DNA from: DATJIG01 sp050260515
Lineage (GTDB): Bacteria > Pseudomonadota > Alphaproteobacteria > SMXQ01
Direction of reading: 5' to 3'
NCBI GenBank assembly: GCA_050260515.1
Contig: JBLNCI010000020.1
Coordinates: forward strand, 1 to 12,885
Length of the DNA stretch: 12,885 nucleotides
The translations under genes were made by a program, and so were the position numbers. Positions 5,151 to 12,470 of this stretch are shown here, one piece after another. Under the pieces are notes generated by a model that made no database searches, had not been told where the DNA came from, and was given only the letters and a program-made list of their open reading frames with translations. Numbering within the stretch: position 1 is the first letter of the stretch; every line of letters starts with the position of its first letter.

Positions 5151-6716
5151 TCAGCCGGCGAGCCGCGTCTCGTCGAGCGCCGCGCAGACGCGGCCCACCA
5201 CGTCGTTCCAGCTCGCGGGCTTCGTCGAGCGGAACAGCCGCAGCGTCGGATACCACGGGCTGTCGTCGCGCCCTTCCAGCCATCGCCAGTCCGGCGGCAT
5301 CGGCAGCATCACCCACCCCGGTCTGGCCAGCGCGCCGGCGAGGTGGATGACCGACGTGCAGACGGAGATCACGAGGTCCATCTCCGCCGTCAGCGCCGCG
5401 GTGTCGTCGAAGTCGTGAAGGTCGTCGCCATGGACGGCAAGCTGCGGCAGCGCGGCCAGCGTGGCGCGGTCGGTGTCGCGAATGTCCTTTTGCAGCGCGT
5501 GGAATTCGAAGCCGGGCTTGCCGAGAAGCGGCGCCAGGCTCGCGAGCGTCATCGACCGGATGCGGTCCGCCTGTTGGTCGGGATTCCCGGTCCACGCGAC
5601 GCCGATCCGCGGCTTGACGCGCGGCCCTAGGCGGCCGCGCCAAAGCGCGAGCTTCTCGGGCGACGGCGCGAGGTAGGGCACGGTCGCCGGGATCGTCGCG
5701 AGGTCGGTCCGGAACGCGAATGGCAGACTCATGATCGGGCAGTGGAGATCGAACGGCGGCAACGCCTCGCCCGCCGCGTAGACGGCGCTCGCGCCGGCGA
5801 GTGTCTTGAGCAGCGGCTTGAGCGGCGGCTGCACCTCGAGGATCACGCGAGCGCCGCGGTCGGCGAGCAGCTTCGCGTAGCGGCAGAAGTGAATCGTGTC
5901 GCCGAGGCCCTGCTCGGAGTAGATCAGGATGGTCTTGCCGGCGATGTCGCTCTCCCCGCGCCAGAGCGGCTGCGGGAAGTCGCGCCGGAAGGGCGCGAAA
6001 TCCGGCTTCTGCCAGCGCGCCTCGTAGTCCACCCAGCCACGTGCGAAATCGCCCTTGTAGAGCGCGATTAGGCCACGGTTCCAGCGCGCGACCGCGTCCT
6101 CGGGGCGTCGGTTCAGCGCCTGATCGTAGTGGTGCATCGCCTCGTCGCTGCGTCCCATCCGGTGGAGCGCCGTGCCGCGGTTGGTCTCGGCCTCGACGTT
6201 GCCGGGATCGCTGGCCAGCGCCTGGTCGTAAACGGCGAGCGCCTCGTCGTTGCGACCGAGGGCGCTGAGCGCGCTGCCGCAGTTCACCAATGCCTTGGGA
6301 TGCCCGGGCGCCAGGTCGAGCACGCGGCGGTAGCAGGCGAGGGCCTCCTCGTCTCGTCCGAGCCCGGTGTAGGTCGCGCCGAGATTGTAATGCGCCTCGG
6401 CGTAGTTCGGCGCGAGGTCGATCGCGCGGCGATAGCTGGAGATCGCGTCGTCGCTCCGTGCGAGCCGGGTCAGGATCGAGCCCATGTTGGCGTGGATCTG
6501 CGGATCGCTGGGCGCGACGGCGGCGGCGCGCTCGATCGTCGCCAGCGCGTCGCCGAGGCGTCCCTGCATGAACCGGACACCCGACAGGATCTTCAGCGCC
6601 TCGACACGATCGGGGTTCGCGGCGAGCGCCGTCTCGCACTGTCGCGCGGCGTCGTCGAGCCGGCCGGCCTGGGCCGCCTGAAGCGCGAGGGGGAGCGGGT
6701 CCGTCGAGGGGCTCAT
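5151..6716 (-). CDS. TPR-repeat protein with a C-terminal GT9-like glycosyltransferase domain
   Basis: The product has 521 residues and no signal peptide or membrane helix, so it is probably cytoplasmic. Six full TPR repeats of about 34 residues (roughly 6-205; for example HYNLGATYTGLGRDEEALACYRRVLDLAP) and a partial seventh (210-235) form a protein-binding solenoid. The C-terminal half (about 260-515) resembles heptosyltransferase-like GT9 proteins: a first Rossmann half with YSEQGLGDTIHFCRYA (266-281), then the nucleotide-binding half with IGVAWTGNP (371-379), ALTAEMDLVISVCTSVIHLAGAL (441-463) and PGWVMLP. Such fusions are common in alphaproteobacteria and may modify proteins or surface polysaccharide; acceptor and sugar are unknown. 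Cys453 stands where I would expect aspartate in the usual SVDTS-type motif. The ATG at 6716 is chosen because the frame's upstream extension to 6791 would translate the neighbouring terminator; no clear ribosome-binding site precedes 6716. Confidence 0.87.
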   Translation of the reverse strand: MSPSTDPLPLALQAAQAGRLDDAARQCETALAANPDRVEALKILSGVRFMQGRLGDALATIERAAAVAPSDPQIHANMGSILTRLARSDDAISSYRRAIDLAPNYAEAHYNLGATYTGLGRDEEALACYRRVLDLAPGHPKALVNCGSALSALGRNDEALAVYDQALASDPGNVEAETNRGTALHRMGRSDEAMHHYDQALNRRPEDAVARWNRGLIALYKGDFARGWVDYEARWQKPDFAPFRRDFPQPLWRGESDIAGKTILIYSEQGLGDTIHFCRYAKLLADRGARVILEVQPPLKPLLKTLAGASAVYAAGEALPPFDLHCPIMSLPFAFRTDLATIPATVPYLAPSPEKLALWRGRLGPRVKPRIGVAWTGNPDQQADRIRSMTLASLAPLLGKPGFEFHALQKDIRDTDRATLAALPQLAVHGDDLHDFDDTAALTAEMDLVISVCTSVIHLAGALARPGWVMLPMPPDWRWLEGRDDSPWYPTLRLFRSTKPASWNDVVGRVCAALDETRLAG

Positions 6717-6754
6717 GCGTGAACTGGGTGCTGCGGGAGGCGCGAGCGTCGATG

Positions 6755-6786
6755 AAAAAAGCCCCACCGTCAACGGTGGGGCTTTT
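6755..6786 (-). terminator. Rho-independent terminator of the Bug/TctC-type gene
   Basis: A perfect 14-bp inverted repeat (6757-6770 with 6773-6786, AAAAGCCCCACCGT against its complement) gives a GC-rich stem. On the minus strand the stem is followed by six T residues (read from 6760 down to 6755). It starts about 20 bases past the stop codon of the minus-strand binding-protein gene, exactly where its transcript should end. The plus strand has only four T residues, so the element could work both ways but is clearly better on the minus strand. It also separates that transcript from the TPR/GT9-like gene, which therefore needs its own promoter in 6717-6755. Confidence 0.9.
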
Positions 6787-6806
6787 CGCACCGCGGTGAC
6801 GTCGGG

Positions 6807-7829
6807 CTATTCGACGATTTCCTTGGCCTTCATCGCAAGGTTCTTCGGGGTCGCGAGGACCTTGGCGACGATCTTCTGCATGTCCTCGCCGCGCACCGGC
6901 TCGACCTCGATCTTCATCTGGGCGGCGTCCTTGAGGAACTCCGGGTCCTTCATCGTCGCGTCGAAGGCGTCGCGCAACGCCTTCACGCGATCCGCGGAGA
7001 CGCCGGGCGTCGTCGCCAGTGGACGTCCGAGATAGGTACCCGAAACCGCGAGCTCGATGATCTGCCGGTCGTCGTCGTTGGCGGCGAGCGACTCGAGCGA
7101 CGGAATCGAATCCGGCATGTCTTTGGGTTTGGGCCCCGCCCAGGCGATCACCTTGATGGTGCCGTCCTTGAGCCAGTCGGGATGCGTCGTCTTCCAGCTC
7201 GACCACGTGTTGTTGCGGCCCTCGACCTCGCCCTTCTCCATGGCGAGGTTGATGGCGTTGCCGCCCTCGTATCCGGTGACGATCTTGAATTTGGTGCCGA
7301 GGATCGCGTTCATGACGGCCGGGAAGACGTAGGTGATGGCGCCGCGCCCCGACGCGCCGACGACGACCTCGCGAGTCTTCGCGTCGGCGACCGAGTTGAT
7401 GTTGGCGGTATGCCAGACGGTCAGGGTCTCGACCGTCGGGGAGATGGAGCCGATCCACAGGAACTTGTTGGCGTCGAACTGGACGCCATTGCCCTCGACC
7501 GCCTGCACCATCGGGAAGTTGTTGGCGATCATGCCGATCGCCGTTCCGTCCTTCGGGGCGACGGCGTAGAGGAAGTTCGCCATCTTGAGGCCACCGGCGC
7601 CGGTCATGTTCTGCGGCACCACATTGGGATTGCCGGGGATGTGCTTGCCGATCCAGCGCGCGGTCAGGCGGGCATGCTGGTCGTATTCGCCGCCGACCCC
7701 GACGCCGATCAGCACGTCGACCTTCTTGCCCCGATAGAACTCGGCGGGCGACTGCGCATGGGCGGCCGGGACGGTCGCGAGCATGGCTACGCTCGCCAAC
7801 GTCGCGAGCCCACGGATTCGGATGGTCAT
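6807..7829 (-). CDS. Bug/TctC-family periplasmic substrate-binding protein
   Basis: This 340-residue secreted protein begins with a Sec signal peptide (MTIRIRGLATLASVAMLATV, cleavage after AHA at residue 25). The mature part starts QSPAEFYRGKKVDVLIGVGVGGEYDQHARLTARWIGKHIPGNP, the first strand and glycine-rich ligand loop of the Bug/TctC family. VVPQNMTGAGGLKMANFLY and the DGTAIGMI region follow, as is usual. Members bind small organic acids or similar solutes and hand them to a tripartite tricarboxylate transporter, but many Bug proteins stand alone with no transporter beside them, as here: no TctA- or TctB-like membrane gene is in the window. The ligand cannot be predicted. The start is supported by AGGGGGAAG immediately upstream of the ATG. 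The gene lies 30 bp downstream of the DUF2794 gene on the same strand, so the two may share a transcript, and it ends in a strong terminator. Confidence 0.92.
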   Translation of the reverse strand: MTIRIRGLATLASVAMLATVPAAHAQSPAEFYRGKKVDVLIGVGVGGEYDQHARLTARWIGKHIPGNPNVVPQNMTGAGGLKMANFLYAVAPKDGTAIGMIANNFPMVQAVEGNGVQFDANKFLWIGSISPTVETLTVWHTANINSVADAKTREVVVGASGRGAITYVFPAVMNAILGTKFKIVTGYEGGNAINLAMEKGEVEGRNNTWSSWKTTHPDWLKDGTIKVIAWAGPKPKDMPDSIPSLESLAANDDDRQIIELAVSGTYLGRPLATTPGVSADRVKALRDAFDATMKDPEFLKDAAQMKIEVEPVRGEDMQKIVAKVLATPKNLAMKAKEIVE

Positions 7830-7859
7830 GCTTCCCCCTGTTGGACGTGCTGGTTTGAG

Positions 7860-8192
7860 TCAGTGCGTAACGAGCTGCAGGCCCTTCGGCAGGGCGGCGA
7901 GGACTTCGACCAGCGTCGCCGCTTCCTTCACGCGCCGGGCTCCCTGCAGGAGCCGAAACGGCCGCCCGCGGCGCGACCTGGTCTTGATGATCGTGTACAG
8001 CGGGTCCGCCGCCGCATGCCGGAACACCGAGAAGGCGGCGAATCCCGGCTCGACATCGAGCGCGTATGCCTTCCATTCCCCGGCGCTGACCCGGCGGCTG
8101 TAGACGCTGAGCAACTGGTTCATCTCCGCCCGGGTGAAGCAGACGAGGCGGGGCTGGCGACGGTAGTCCGCGAGGCGGACGGGTTCGGTCAT
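7860..8192 (-). CDS. DUF2794 family protein
   Basis: This is a 110-residue soluble protein of unknown function. From memory of the family I assign it to DUF2794, small proteins found mainly in alphaproteobacteria, on the strength of the order of blocks FTRAEMNQLLSVYSRRVSAGEWKAYALD (19-46), FSVFRHAAADPLYTIIKTR (53-71) and a C-terminal helical LVEVLAALPKGLQLV. It has no signal peptide, membrane segment or cysteine cluster (its single cysteine is residue 18), so nothing suggests an enzymatic site. It ends 30 bp before the Bug/TctC-type gene and could be cotranscribed with it. The ATG at 8192 is the only reasonable start although no strong ribosome-binding site precedes it. It is divergent from the yfgM-like operon across a 344-bp gap. 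Confidence 0.82.
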   Translation of the reverse strand: MTEPVRLADYRRQPRLVCFTRAEMNQLLSVYSRRVSAGEWKAYALDVEPGFAAFSVFRHAAADPLYTIIKTRSRRGRPFRLLQGARRVKEAATLVEVLAALPKGLQLVTH

Positions 8193-8536
8193 CGCGGTAC
8201 GGCGCTTCCGTTACTGAACACACTCAGGTTCCGGGCGGCCGTGAACCGCCGGAGCTGTGGCCAAGTTTCGCCCATCGGGTCGGCTCCGTCCAGAGGCGGG
8301 GGGCAGGGCGGGGTTGCCCGACGCTCCTGTCAACAACGCCTGACTTCCGCCCAAGTTTCCGGCCCAAAGTCGAGCCGTCAGCACGCCGGAGCGGCACCCT
8401 CGGAGCTTTCCATGGCGCGCCGTTTGGGGTACCCATACACCCGCCGCGCGGGAGGGCTCCGGAAGAGCCGGATGACCCTGTTTCCCGCCGCTCATATGCC
8501 GCAGGCCGCGGCCGCTCCATAGGAAGTGCCGAGTCG
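8193..8536. promoter_or_regulatory. 344-bp divergent intergenic region with an imperfect repeat
   Basis: This gap must hold the promoters of the DUF2794 gene (minus) and the yfgM-bamB-der operon (plus), though no hexamer pair close to consensus was found on either strand. An imperfect direct repeat of about 30 bp occurs at 8261-8293 and 8351-8381: both copies begin CCAAGTTTC, continue with GCCCA, and then share GTCG..GC..CGTC..AG with small gaps. The offset is 90 bp. Further right, GCGGGA (8448-8453) can pair with TCCCGC (8482-8487) around an inner hairpin GGCTC/GAGCC (8455-8469). Open frames crossing the region have no family resemblance and are not called. Confidence 0.5.
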
Positions 8537-9196
8537 ATGAGTTCGCCGCTGGACAGCCTGATCGAGGAAGTTGACGAGGACCTGCGCCGCGACCGTGCCG
8601 TTGCGCTGATGCGCAAGTACGGGCCGTACGTCATCGCGCTCGCGCTCGGCGTCGTCATCAGCGTGGCGGGCGTCATGGTGTGGCGGCAGTACAAGGCGGA
8701 ACGCGAGATGGAGCGGTCGACCGTCTACGCGACCGCTCTCGACGCGATCAACCGTGGCGACGCCGAGCAGGCGACGAAGCTCCTGGGCGACGTGAGCTCC
8801 GCCGGACCCGCATCGGGGTACGGCGTGCTGGCGCGCCTGCAGGACGCGGCACTGAAGGCGCGTGCCGGCGACCCTTCGGGCGCCGCGACGATCTACGACG
8901 GGATCGCGACGGACTCCCGGGTCGACCCGCTCTTCCGCGAGCTTTCCCAGATCCTGTATGCCCTCACCGCCTTCGACAGCACCGATCCGGCGCAGCTTGC
9001 GGCGCGCATTCAGCCGCTCGCGGACGGCAACGGTCCGTGGCGGTTCTCCGCGAAGGAGATCGCCGGCTACCTCGCCGTGAAGACCGGCGACGCGGCGCGC
9101 GCGAAGGATCTCTTCGCGCAGATCGCCGACGATCCGCGGGCGCCCGAGGAAATCCGCGGGCGCGCCGCGGCGATGGCGTCGACGCTGGGGAGATAG
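8537..9196 (+). CDS. YfgM-like TPR membrane protein
   Basis: This 219-residue protein has a short charged cytoplasmic N-terminus (LIEEVDEDLRRDRAVALMRKYG), one membrane helix (about 28-49, YGPYVIALALGVVISVAGVMVW) and a periplasmic domain of degenerate TPR-like helices (about 55-215, ending in YLAVKTGDAARAKDLFAQIADDPRAPEEIRGRAA). This is the architecture of the YfgM/TPR_21 family. In Escherichia coli, YfgM associates with the SecYEG translocon and the chaperone PpiD in the traffic of outer-membrane proteins. The assignment is strengthened by position, directly before bamB and der as in many proteobacteria. The gene is the likely promoter-proximal member of the operon and ends 4 bp before the bamB start. 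A purine stretch AGGAA (8521-8525) lies 11 bases before the ATG, a rather long spacing. Confidence 0.9.
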   Translation: MSSPLDSLIEEVDEDLRRDRAVALMRKYGPYVIALALGVVISVAGVMVWRQYKAEREMERSTVYATALDAINRGDAEQATKLLGDVSSAGPASGYGVLARLQDAALKARAGDPSGAATIYDGIATDSRVDPLFRELSQILYALTAFDSTDPAQLAARIQPLADGNGPWRFSAKEIAGYLAVKTGDAARAKDLFAQIADDPRAPEEIRGRAAAMASTLGR

Positions 9197-9200
9197 CGAG

Positions 9201-10532
9201 GTGATCCGCTCTTCGTCGCTCCTCCGTCTCGGCGTCGCATCCATCGTCGCCGCGGGGCTCCTCGCGGTCGCGGCCTGCGGCGGAAGCTCGCAGCCCAAGC
9301 TGAAGGGCGAGCGCATCCCGGTGCTGCTGTTCGATCCGACGCTGAAGCCCGATCCGGCGCTCGCCGCAGAGGGCGTGTCGTTGACGCGGCCCTATGCCAA
9401 CGCCGACTGGCCGCAGGTCGGCGGAGCGCCGTCCCATGCCATGGAGCACGTGGCGCTGAACGACGTGCCGAAGCGCGTGTGGTCGGCGGGGATCGGCGAA
9501 GGTTCCGACGATCAGCGCAAGCTGCTCGCCCAGCCGGTGGTCGCGGACGGCAAGATCTTCACGCTCGACGCCGTCGCCGAGGCGCGGGCCTATCGCGCGG
9601 CCGACGGTCGCCGGTTGTGGCGCGCGGAGCTGCTCCCGACCCAGGAGTCCGGGGGCGGCACGATGGGCGGAGGGATCGCCTACGACGAGGGCCGGTTGTA
9701 CGTGACGACGGGCTTCTCCGACGTGGTGGCGCTCGACGCCGAGACCGGCAAGGAGATCTGGCGCCGGCGCGTGTCGGGCCCTTCGCGCGCCGCACCGACC
9801 GTCGCTGACGGGCGCGTGTTCGTCACCACGGTGGAGAGCCGCACCCATGCGCTCGCCGCCGACGACGGACGCCAGCTCTGGACCCACGACGGCACGTCGG
9901 AGGTATCGGGTTTCCTCGGCGGGGCAAGCCCGGCGGTGTCGGAAGGCATCGTCGTCGTCGCTTATCCGTCCGGCGAGATCTTCGGCATTCGCGCCGACAG
10001 CGGACGCCAGGTCTGGTCGGAGTTCCTGCCGCTGCCGAGCCGCACCAGCCAGGCGAGCGACCTCGCCGACATCCGCGCCGCGCCGGTGATCTACCAGGGC
10101 ACGGTGTTCGCGATTTCCAACTCCGGGCGGATGGCGGCGATCAACCTCCGCAGCGGGGCCCGGCAGTGGGAGCAGCGCATCGGCAGCATCCAGCCGCCGT
10201 GGGTTGACGGCGACAACGTCTTCGTCGTCACGTCGGATGCCGAGATCGCCTGCCTCAACCGTCGCGACGGCCGGGTCCGCTGGGTGCGCTCGCTGCCGCG
10301 CTGGGAGAACGAGAAGAAGAAGCGGGATCCGATCGCGTGGACCGGGCCGGTGCTCGCCGGAGATCGCCTGATCCTCGCCGGATCGCAGAGCATGGCGGTC
10401 GCGATCTCGCCGTACACCGGCGACCTCCTCGGCCAGGTCGAGATGCCGGATCCGATCTCGATCCCGCCGGCGATCGCGGACAAGACCGCTTTCTTCGTCA
10501 CCGACGACGCCGACCTCGTCGCGCTGCGGTAG
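9201..10532 (+). CDS. Outer membrane protein assembly factor BamB
   Basis: This is a 443-residue lipoprotein of the BAM complex, which folds beta-barrel proteins into the outer membrane. The signal peptide ends in a lipobox, VAAC, with Cys26 as the lipidation site; Gly-Gly after it suggests no inner-membrane retention signal. After a linker come eight beta-propeller blades of the PQQ-like type, each ending in a D/A-x-x-G-x-x-x-W-like turn: about 111-143, 158-190, 199-230, 244-275, 295-327, 333-365, 383-414 and 423-443 (for example VVALDAETGKEIWRRRV). That is the full eight-blade BamB propeller. The GTG start at 9201 follows the yfgM-like stop by 4 bp, with GGGGAGA a few bases upstream inside that gene, suggesting translational coupling. 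The stop is 8 bp before der. Confidence 0.95.
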   Translation: MIRSSSLLRLGVASIVAAGLLAVAACGGSSQPKLKGERIPVLLFDPTLKPDPALAAEGVSLTRPYANADWPQVGGAPSHAMEHVALNDVPKRVWSAGIGEGSDDQRKLLAQPVVADGKIFTLDAVAEARAYRAADGRRLWRAELLPTQESGGGTMGGGIAYDEGRLYVTTGFSDVVALDAETGKEIWRRRVSGPSRAAPTVADGRVFVTTVESRTHALAADDGRQLWTHDGTSEVSGFLGGASPAVSEGIVVVAYPSGEIFGIRADSGRQVWSEFLPLPSRTSQASDLADIRAAPVIYQGTVFAISNSGRMAAINLRSGARQWEQRIGSIQPPWVDGDNVFVVTSDAEIACLNRRDGRVRWVRSLPRWENEKKKRDPIAWTGPVLAGDRLILAGSQSMAVAISPYTGDLLGQVEMPDPISIPPAIADKTAFFVTDDADLVALR

Positions 10533-10540
10533 GCCTCGAC

Positions 10541-11938
10541 ATGGCCCCGCGCGCGGCGCCGCCCCGCATCGCTATCGTCGGACGCCCGAACGTTGGCAAG
10601 TCGACGCTGTTCAACCGCCTTGCCGGGCGTCGCGTGGCGCTGGTGTCCGAGACGGCCGGCGTCACCCGCGACGTCCGTGAAGCGCCGGCGCGAATCGCCG
10701 ATCTCGCGTTCGTCGCGCTCGACACACCGGGACTCGAGGACGCGCCGGCGCAGGCGCTAGAGACGCGGATGCGCCAGCAGGCCGAACGCGCGCTCGAGGG
10801 TGTCGACCTCGTGCTGTTCGTGATCGACGCGCGCGAAGGCGTGACGCCGAACGATCGCTATTTCGCCAATTGGCTGCGGCGTCAGAACATCCCCGTCGTC
10901 CTCGTTGGTAACAAGGCCGAGGGCCGCGCCGGTCTTCCCGGACTCGGCGAGGCGTTCGGTCTCGGCTTCGGCGATCCGGTCCCGGTCTCGGCCGAGCACG
11001 GCGAGGGACTGGCCGACCTCTACGAGGCGATCCGCGCGCACGTGCCGGACGCCGCTCCGGACGAGGCGGACGTCGCCGCGACCGACGTGGACTCGGGCGA
11101 CGAGGAAGCGCTCTCGGGCCCGCTCCGGCTTGCCATCGTCGGTCGGCCCAATGTCGGCAAGTCGACGCTGGTCAATGCGCTGGTCGGCGAGGAACGCATG
11201 CTCACCGGGCCCGAGGCGGGCATCACCCGCGAGGCGGTGCCCATCGACTGGGACTGGAAGGATCGCCCCGTGCGCCTCGTCGATACCGCGGGGCTGCGCA
11301 AGCGCGGGCGGATCGACGAGGACCTTGAGAAGATGTCGGCGGCGGACACGCTCCGCGCGATCCGCCTGGCGCAGGCGGTCGTGGTGGTCGTCGACGCAAC
11401 GCAGCCCGTGGAGCATCAGGACCTCTCGATCGGCCGGATCGCCGTCGAGGAGGGGCGCGCCGTCGTGATCGCCGCCAACAAGTGGGACGCGGTTGACAAC
11501 CCCAATCGCGCCGCGCGCCGCATCGAGGAGCGGATCGAGCAATCGCTGCCGCAGGTTTCCGGTGTCGCCGTGGTCCGGGTCTCGGCGCGGGCGGGCGAAA
11601 ACCTCGATCGGCTCATGAACGAGGTGTTCGCCGCTGTCGGGCGCTGGAACAAGCGGCTGTCAACGGCCCGGCTCAACCGCTGGCTCGCCGACGCGCTGCA
11701 GCGCCATCAGCCGCCGGCGCTCAAAGGGCGCAGGCTCAAGATCCGGTATCTGACGCAGGTGCGGGCGCGACCGCCGACGTTCGCGCTGTTTGGGAGTCGG
11801 GTCGAGGAACTGCCCGAGGACTACCAGCGCTATCTCGTCGGATCGCTCCGTGACAGCTTCGGCCTCAAGGGCGCGCCGATCCGGCTTTTGCTCAAGGAAG
11901 GCGAAAACCCGTACGAGCCGAAGCGGCGGCGCGACTGA
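10541..11938 (+). CDS. Ribosome biogenesis GTPase Der (EngA)
   Basis: This 465-residue cytoplasmic GTPase has the tandem G-domain layout unique to Der, an essential factor in 50S subunit assembly. Domain 1 shows GRPNVGKST (14-22), DTPG (61-64) and NKAE (124-127). An acidic linker (about 172-192) leads to domain 2 with GRPNVGKST (201-209), DTAG (248-251) and the canonical NKWD (313-316). The C-terminal KH-like RNA-binding domain (about 370-460) includes RLKIRYLTQVRARPPTFALFG and ENPYEPKRRRD. Length is normal for alphaproteobacteria. NKAE in place of NKxD in domain 1 is a mild change I believe is common in related Der proteins. The ATG lies 8 bp after the bamB stop, with only a weak AGG upstream, so coupling to bamB translation is likely. 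The gene closes the yfgM-bamB-der cluster; only a weak 5-bp stem (11927-11943) overlaps the stop, with no clear terminator. Confidence 0.97.
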   Translation: MAPRAAPPRIAIVGRPNVGKSTLFNRLAGRRVALVSETAGVTRDVREAPARIADLAFVALDTPGLEDAPAQALETRMRQQAERALEGVDLVLFVIDAREGVTPNDRYFANWLRRQNIPVVLVGNKAEGRAGLPGLGEAFGLGFGDPVPVSAEHGEGLADLYEAIRAHVPDAAPDEADVAATDVDSGDEEALSGPLRLAIVGRPNVGKSTLVNALVGEERMLTGPEAGITREAVPIDWDWKDRPVRLVDTAGLRKRGRIDEDLEKMSAADTLRAIRLAQAVVVVVDATQPVEHQDLSIGRIAVEEGRAVVIAANKWDAVDNPNRAARRIEERIEQSLPQVSGVAVVRVSARAGENLDRLMNEVFAAVGRWNKRLSTARLNRWLADALQRHQPPALKGRRLKIRYLTQVRARPPTFALFGSRVEELPEDYQRYLVGSLRDSFGLKGAPIRLLLKEGENPYEPKRRRD

Positions 11939-12470
11939 CGCCGGGGGCTTTCGTGCGACGTCACCGCGCGGTCGAGGGCAACGGCATCCGACGCGAGCGG
12001 GGCCGCCGCAGCGCGATCGCCGAGGGACGCAAGCAGGCGCAACCAGAACTGTTGCTGACGAATAACGGCAACGGACAACGGACGCATGGCGACGGACTCG
12101 GTTGCGCTGACTTTGCGGGTACCGTCGGAAACTCCGTGACCAGCGCCTGAGTTCGGCGGTCACCGAAAAGCTCCCGGTGAGGCGCAGCGATGACCACCGC
12201 GCCAGGCGGCGCCACGCTGCACTCCCGGTGCGCCGGTTCGGTGGTGACGCGCGGCAATGGCCGCTCGGGAGGCGCCGACCAGGAGTCCACGTTCGGGCCG
12301 GCAGGTCCTCGCTCCGCGGTACCAAGCGGCGAGCGCCAGTTACCGTGAAGTAGCCAAACAGCCGTGACGAGGGAGACCGGGTCAGAGCTTGCCGTCCAAC
12401 AGTGGCCTTGGGACGGCGACCGGATTTGTGACTATGTCGGCGGATGGAGCGTGAGGTGACGTAGTTCGCA
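11939..12470. other. Gene-poor stretch between der and the porin gene
   Basis: No frame on either strand resembles a known protein, and the open frames present are short or are antisense extensions of der; I see no coding gene. Several inverted repeats are visible. TCACCG/CGGTGA spans 12160-12180 (9-base loop). A two-tier structure has ACCACCG (12193-12199) pairing CGGTGGT (12239-12245) outside CGGCGC (12207-12212) pairing GCGCCG (12230-12235). GCCGTCC (12391-12397) pairs GGACGGC (12411-12417). None is followed by a T-tract. The string CTCCCGGTG also occurs twice, at 12171-12179 and 12222-12230. A non-coding RNA is possible but unproven. Confidence 0.45.

Noticed and set aside
5113..8223. 1036-residue minus-strand open frame
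   Set aside because: It is an out-of-frame shadow spanning three real minus-strand genes and a terminator. Its composition is dominated by Arg, Ala and Pro with no domain.
8448..8487. Structured RNA or riboswitch before the yfgM-like gene
   Set aside because: The nested stems of 5 to 6 bp match no riboswitch class I know and are within chance for this GC content.
8211..8495. Possible small minus-strand protein in the 344-bp gap
   Set aside because: It has no ribosome-binding site, no domain and composition unlike the neighbouring genes. The region is better read as divergent regulatory DNA.
7182..8522. 446-residue plus-strand frame antisense to the binding protein and DUF2794 genes
   Set aside because: It shows no protein family features and conflicts with two well-supported genes.
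10912..10923. Possible loss of function in Der domain 1 from NKAE in place of NKxD
   Set aside because: Glutamate is a conservative change at this position and I believe it is frequent in alphaproteobacterial Der. All other GTPase motifs are intact.
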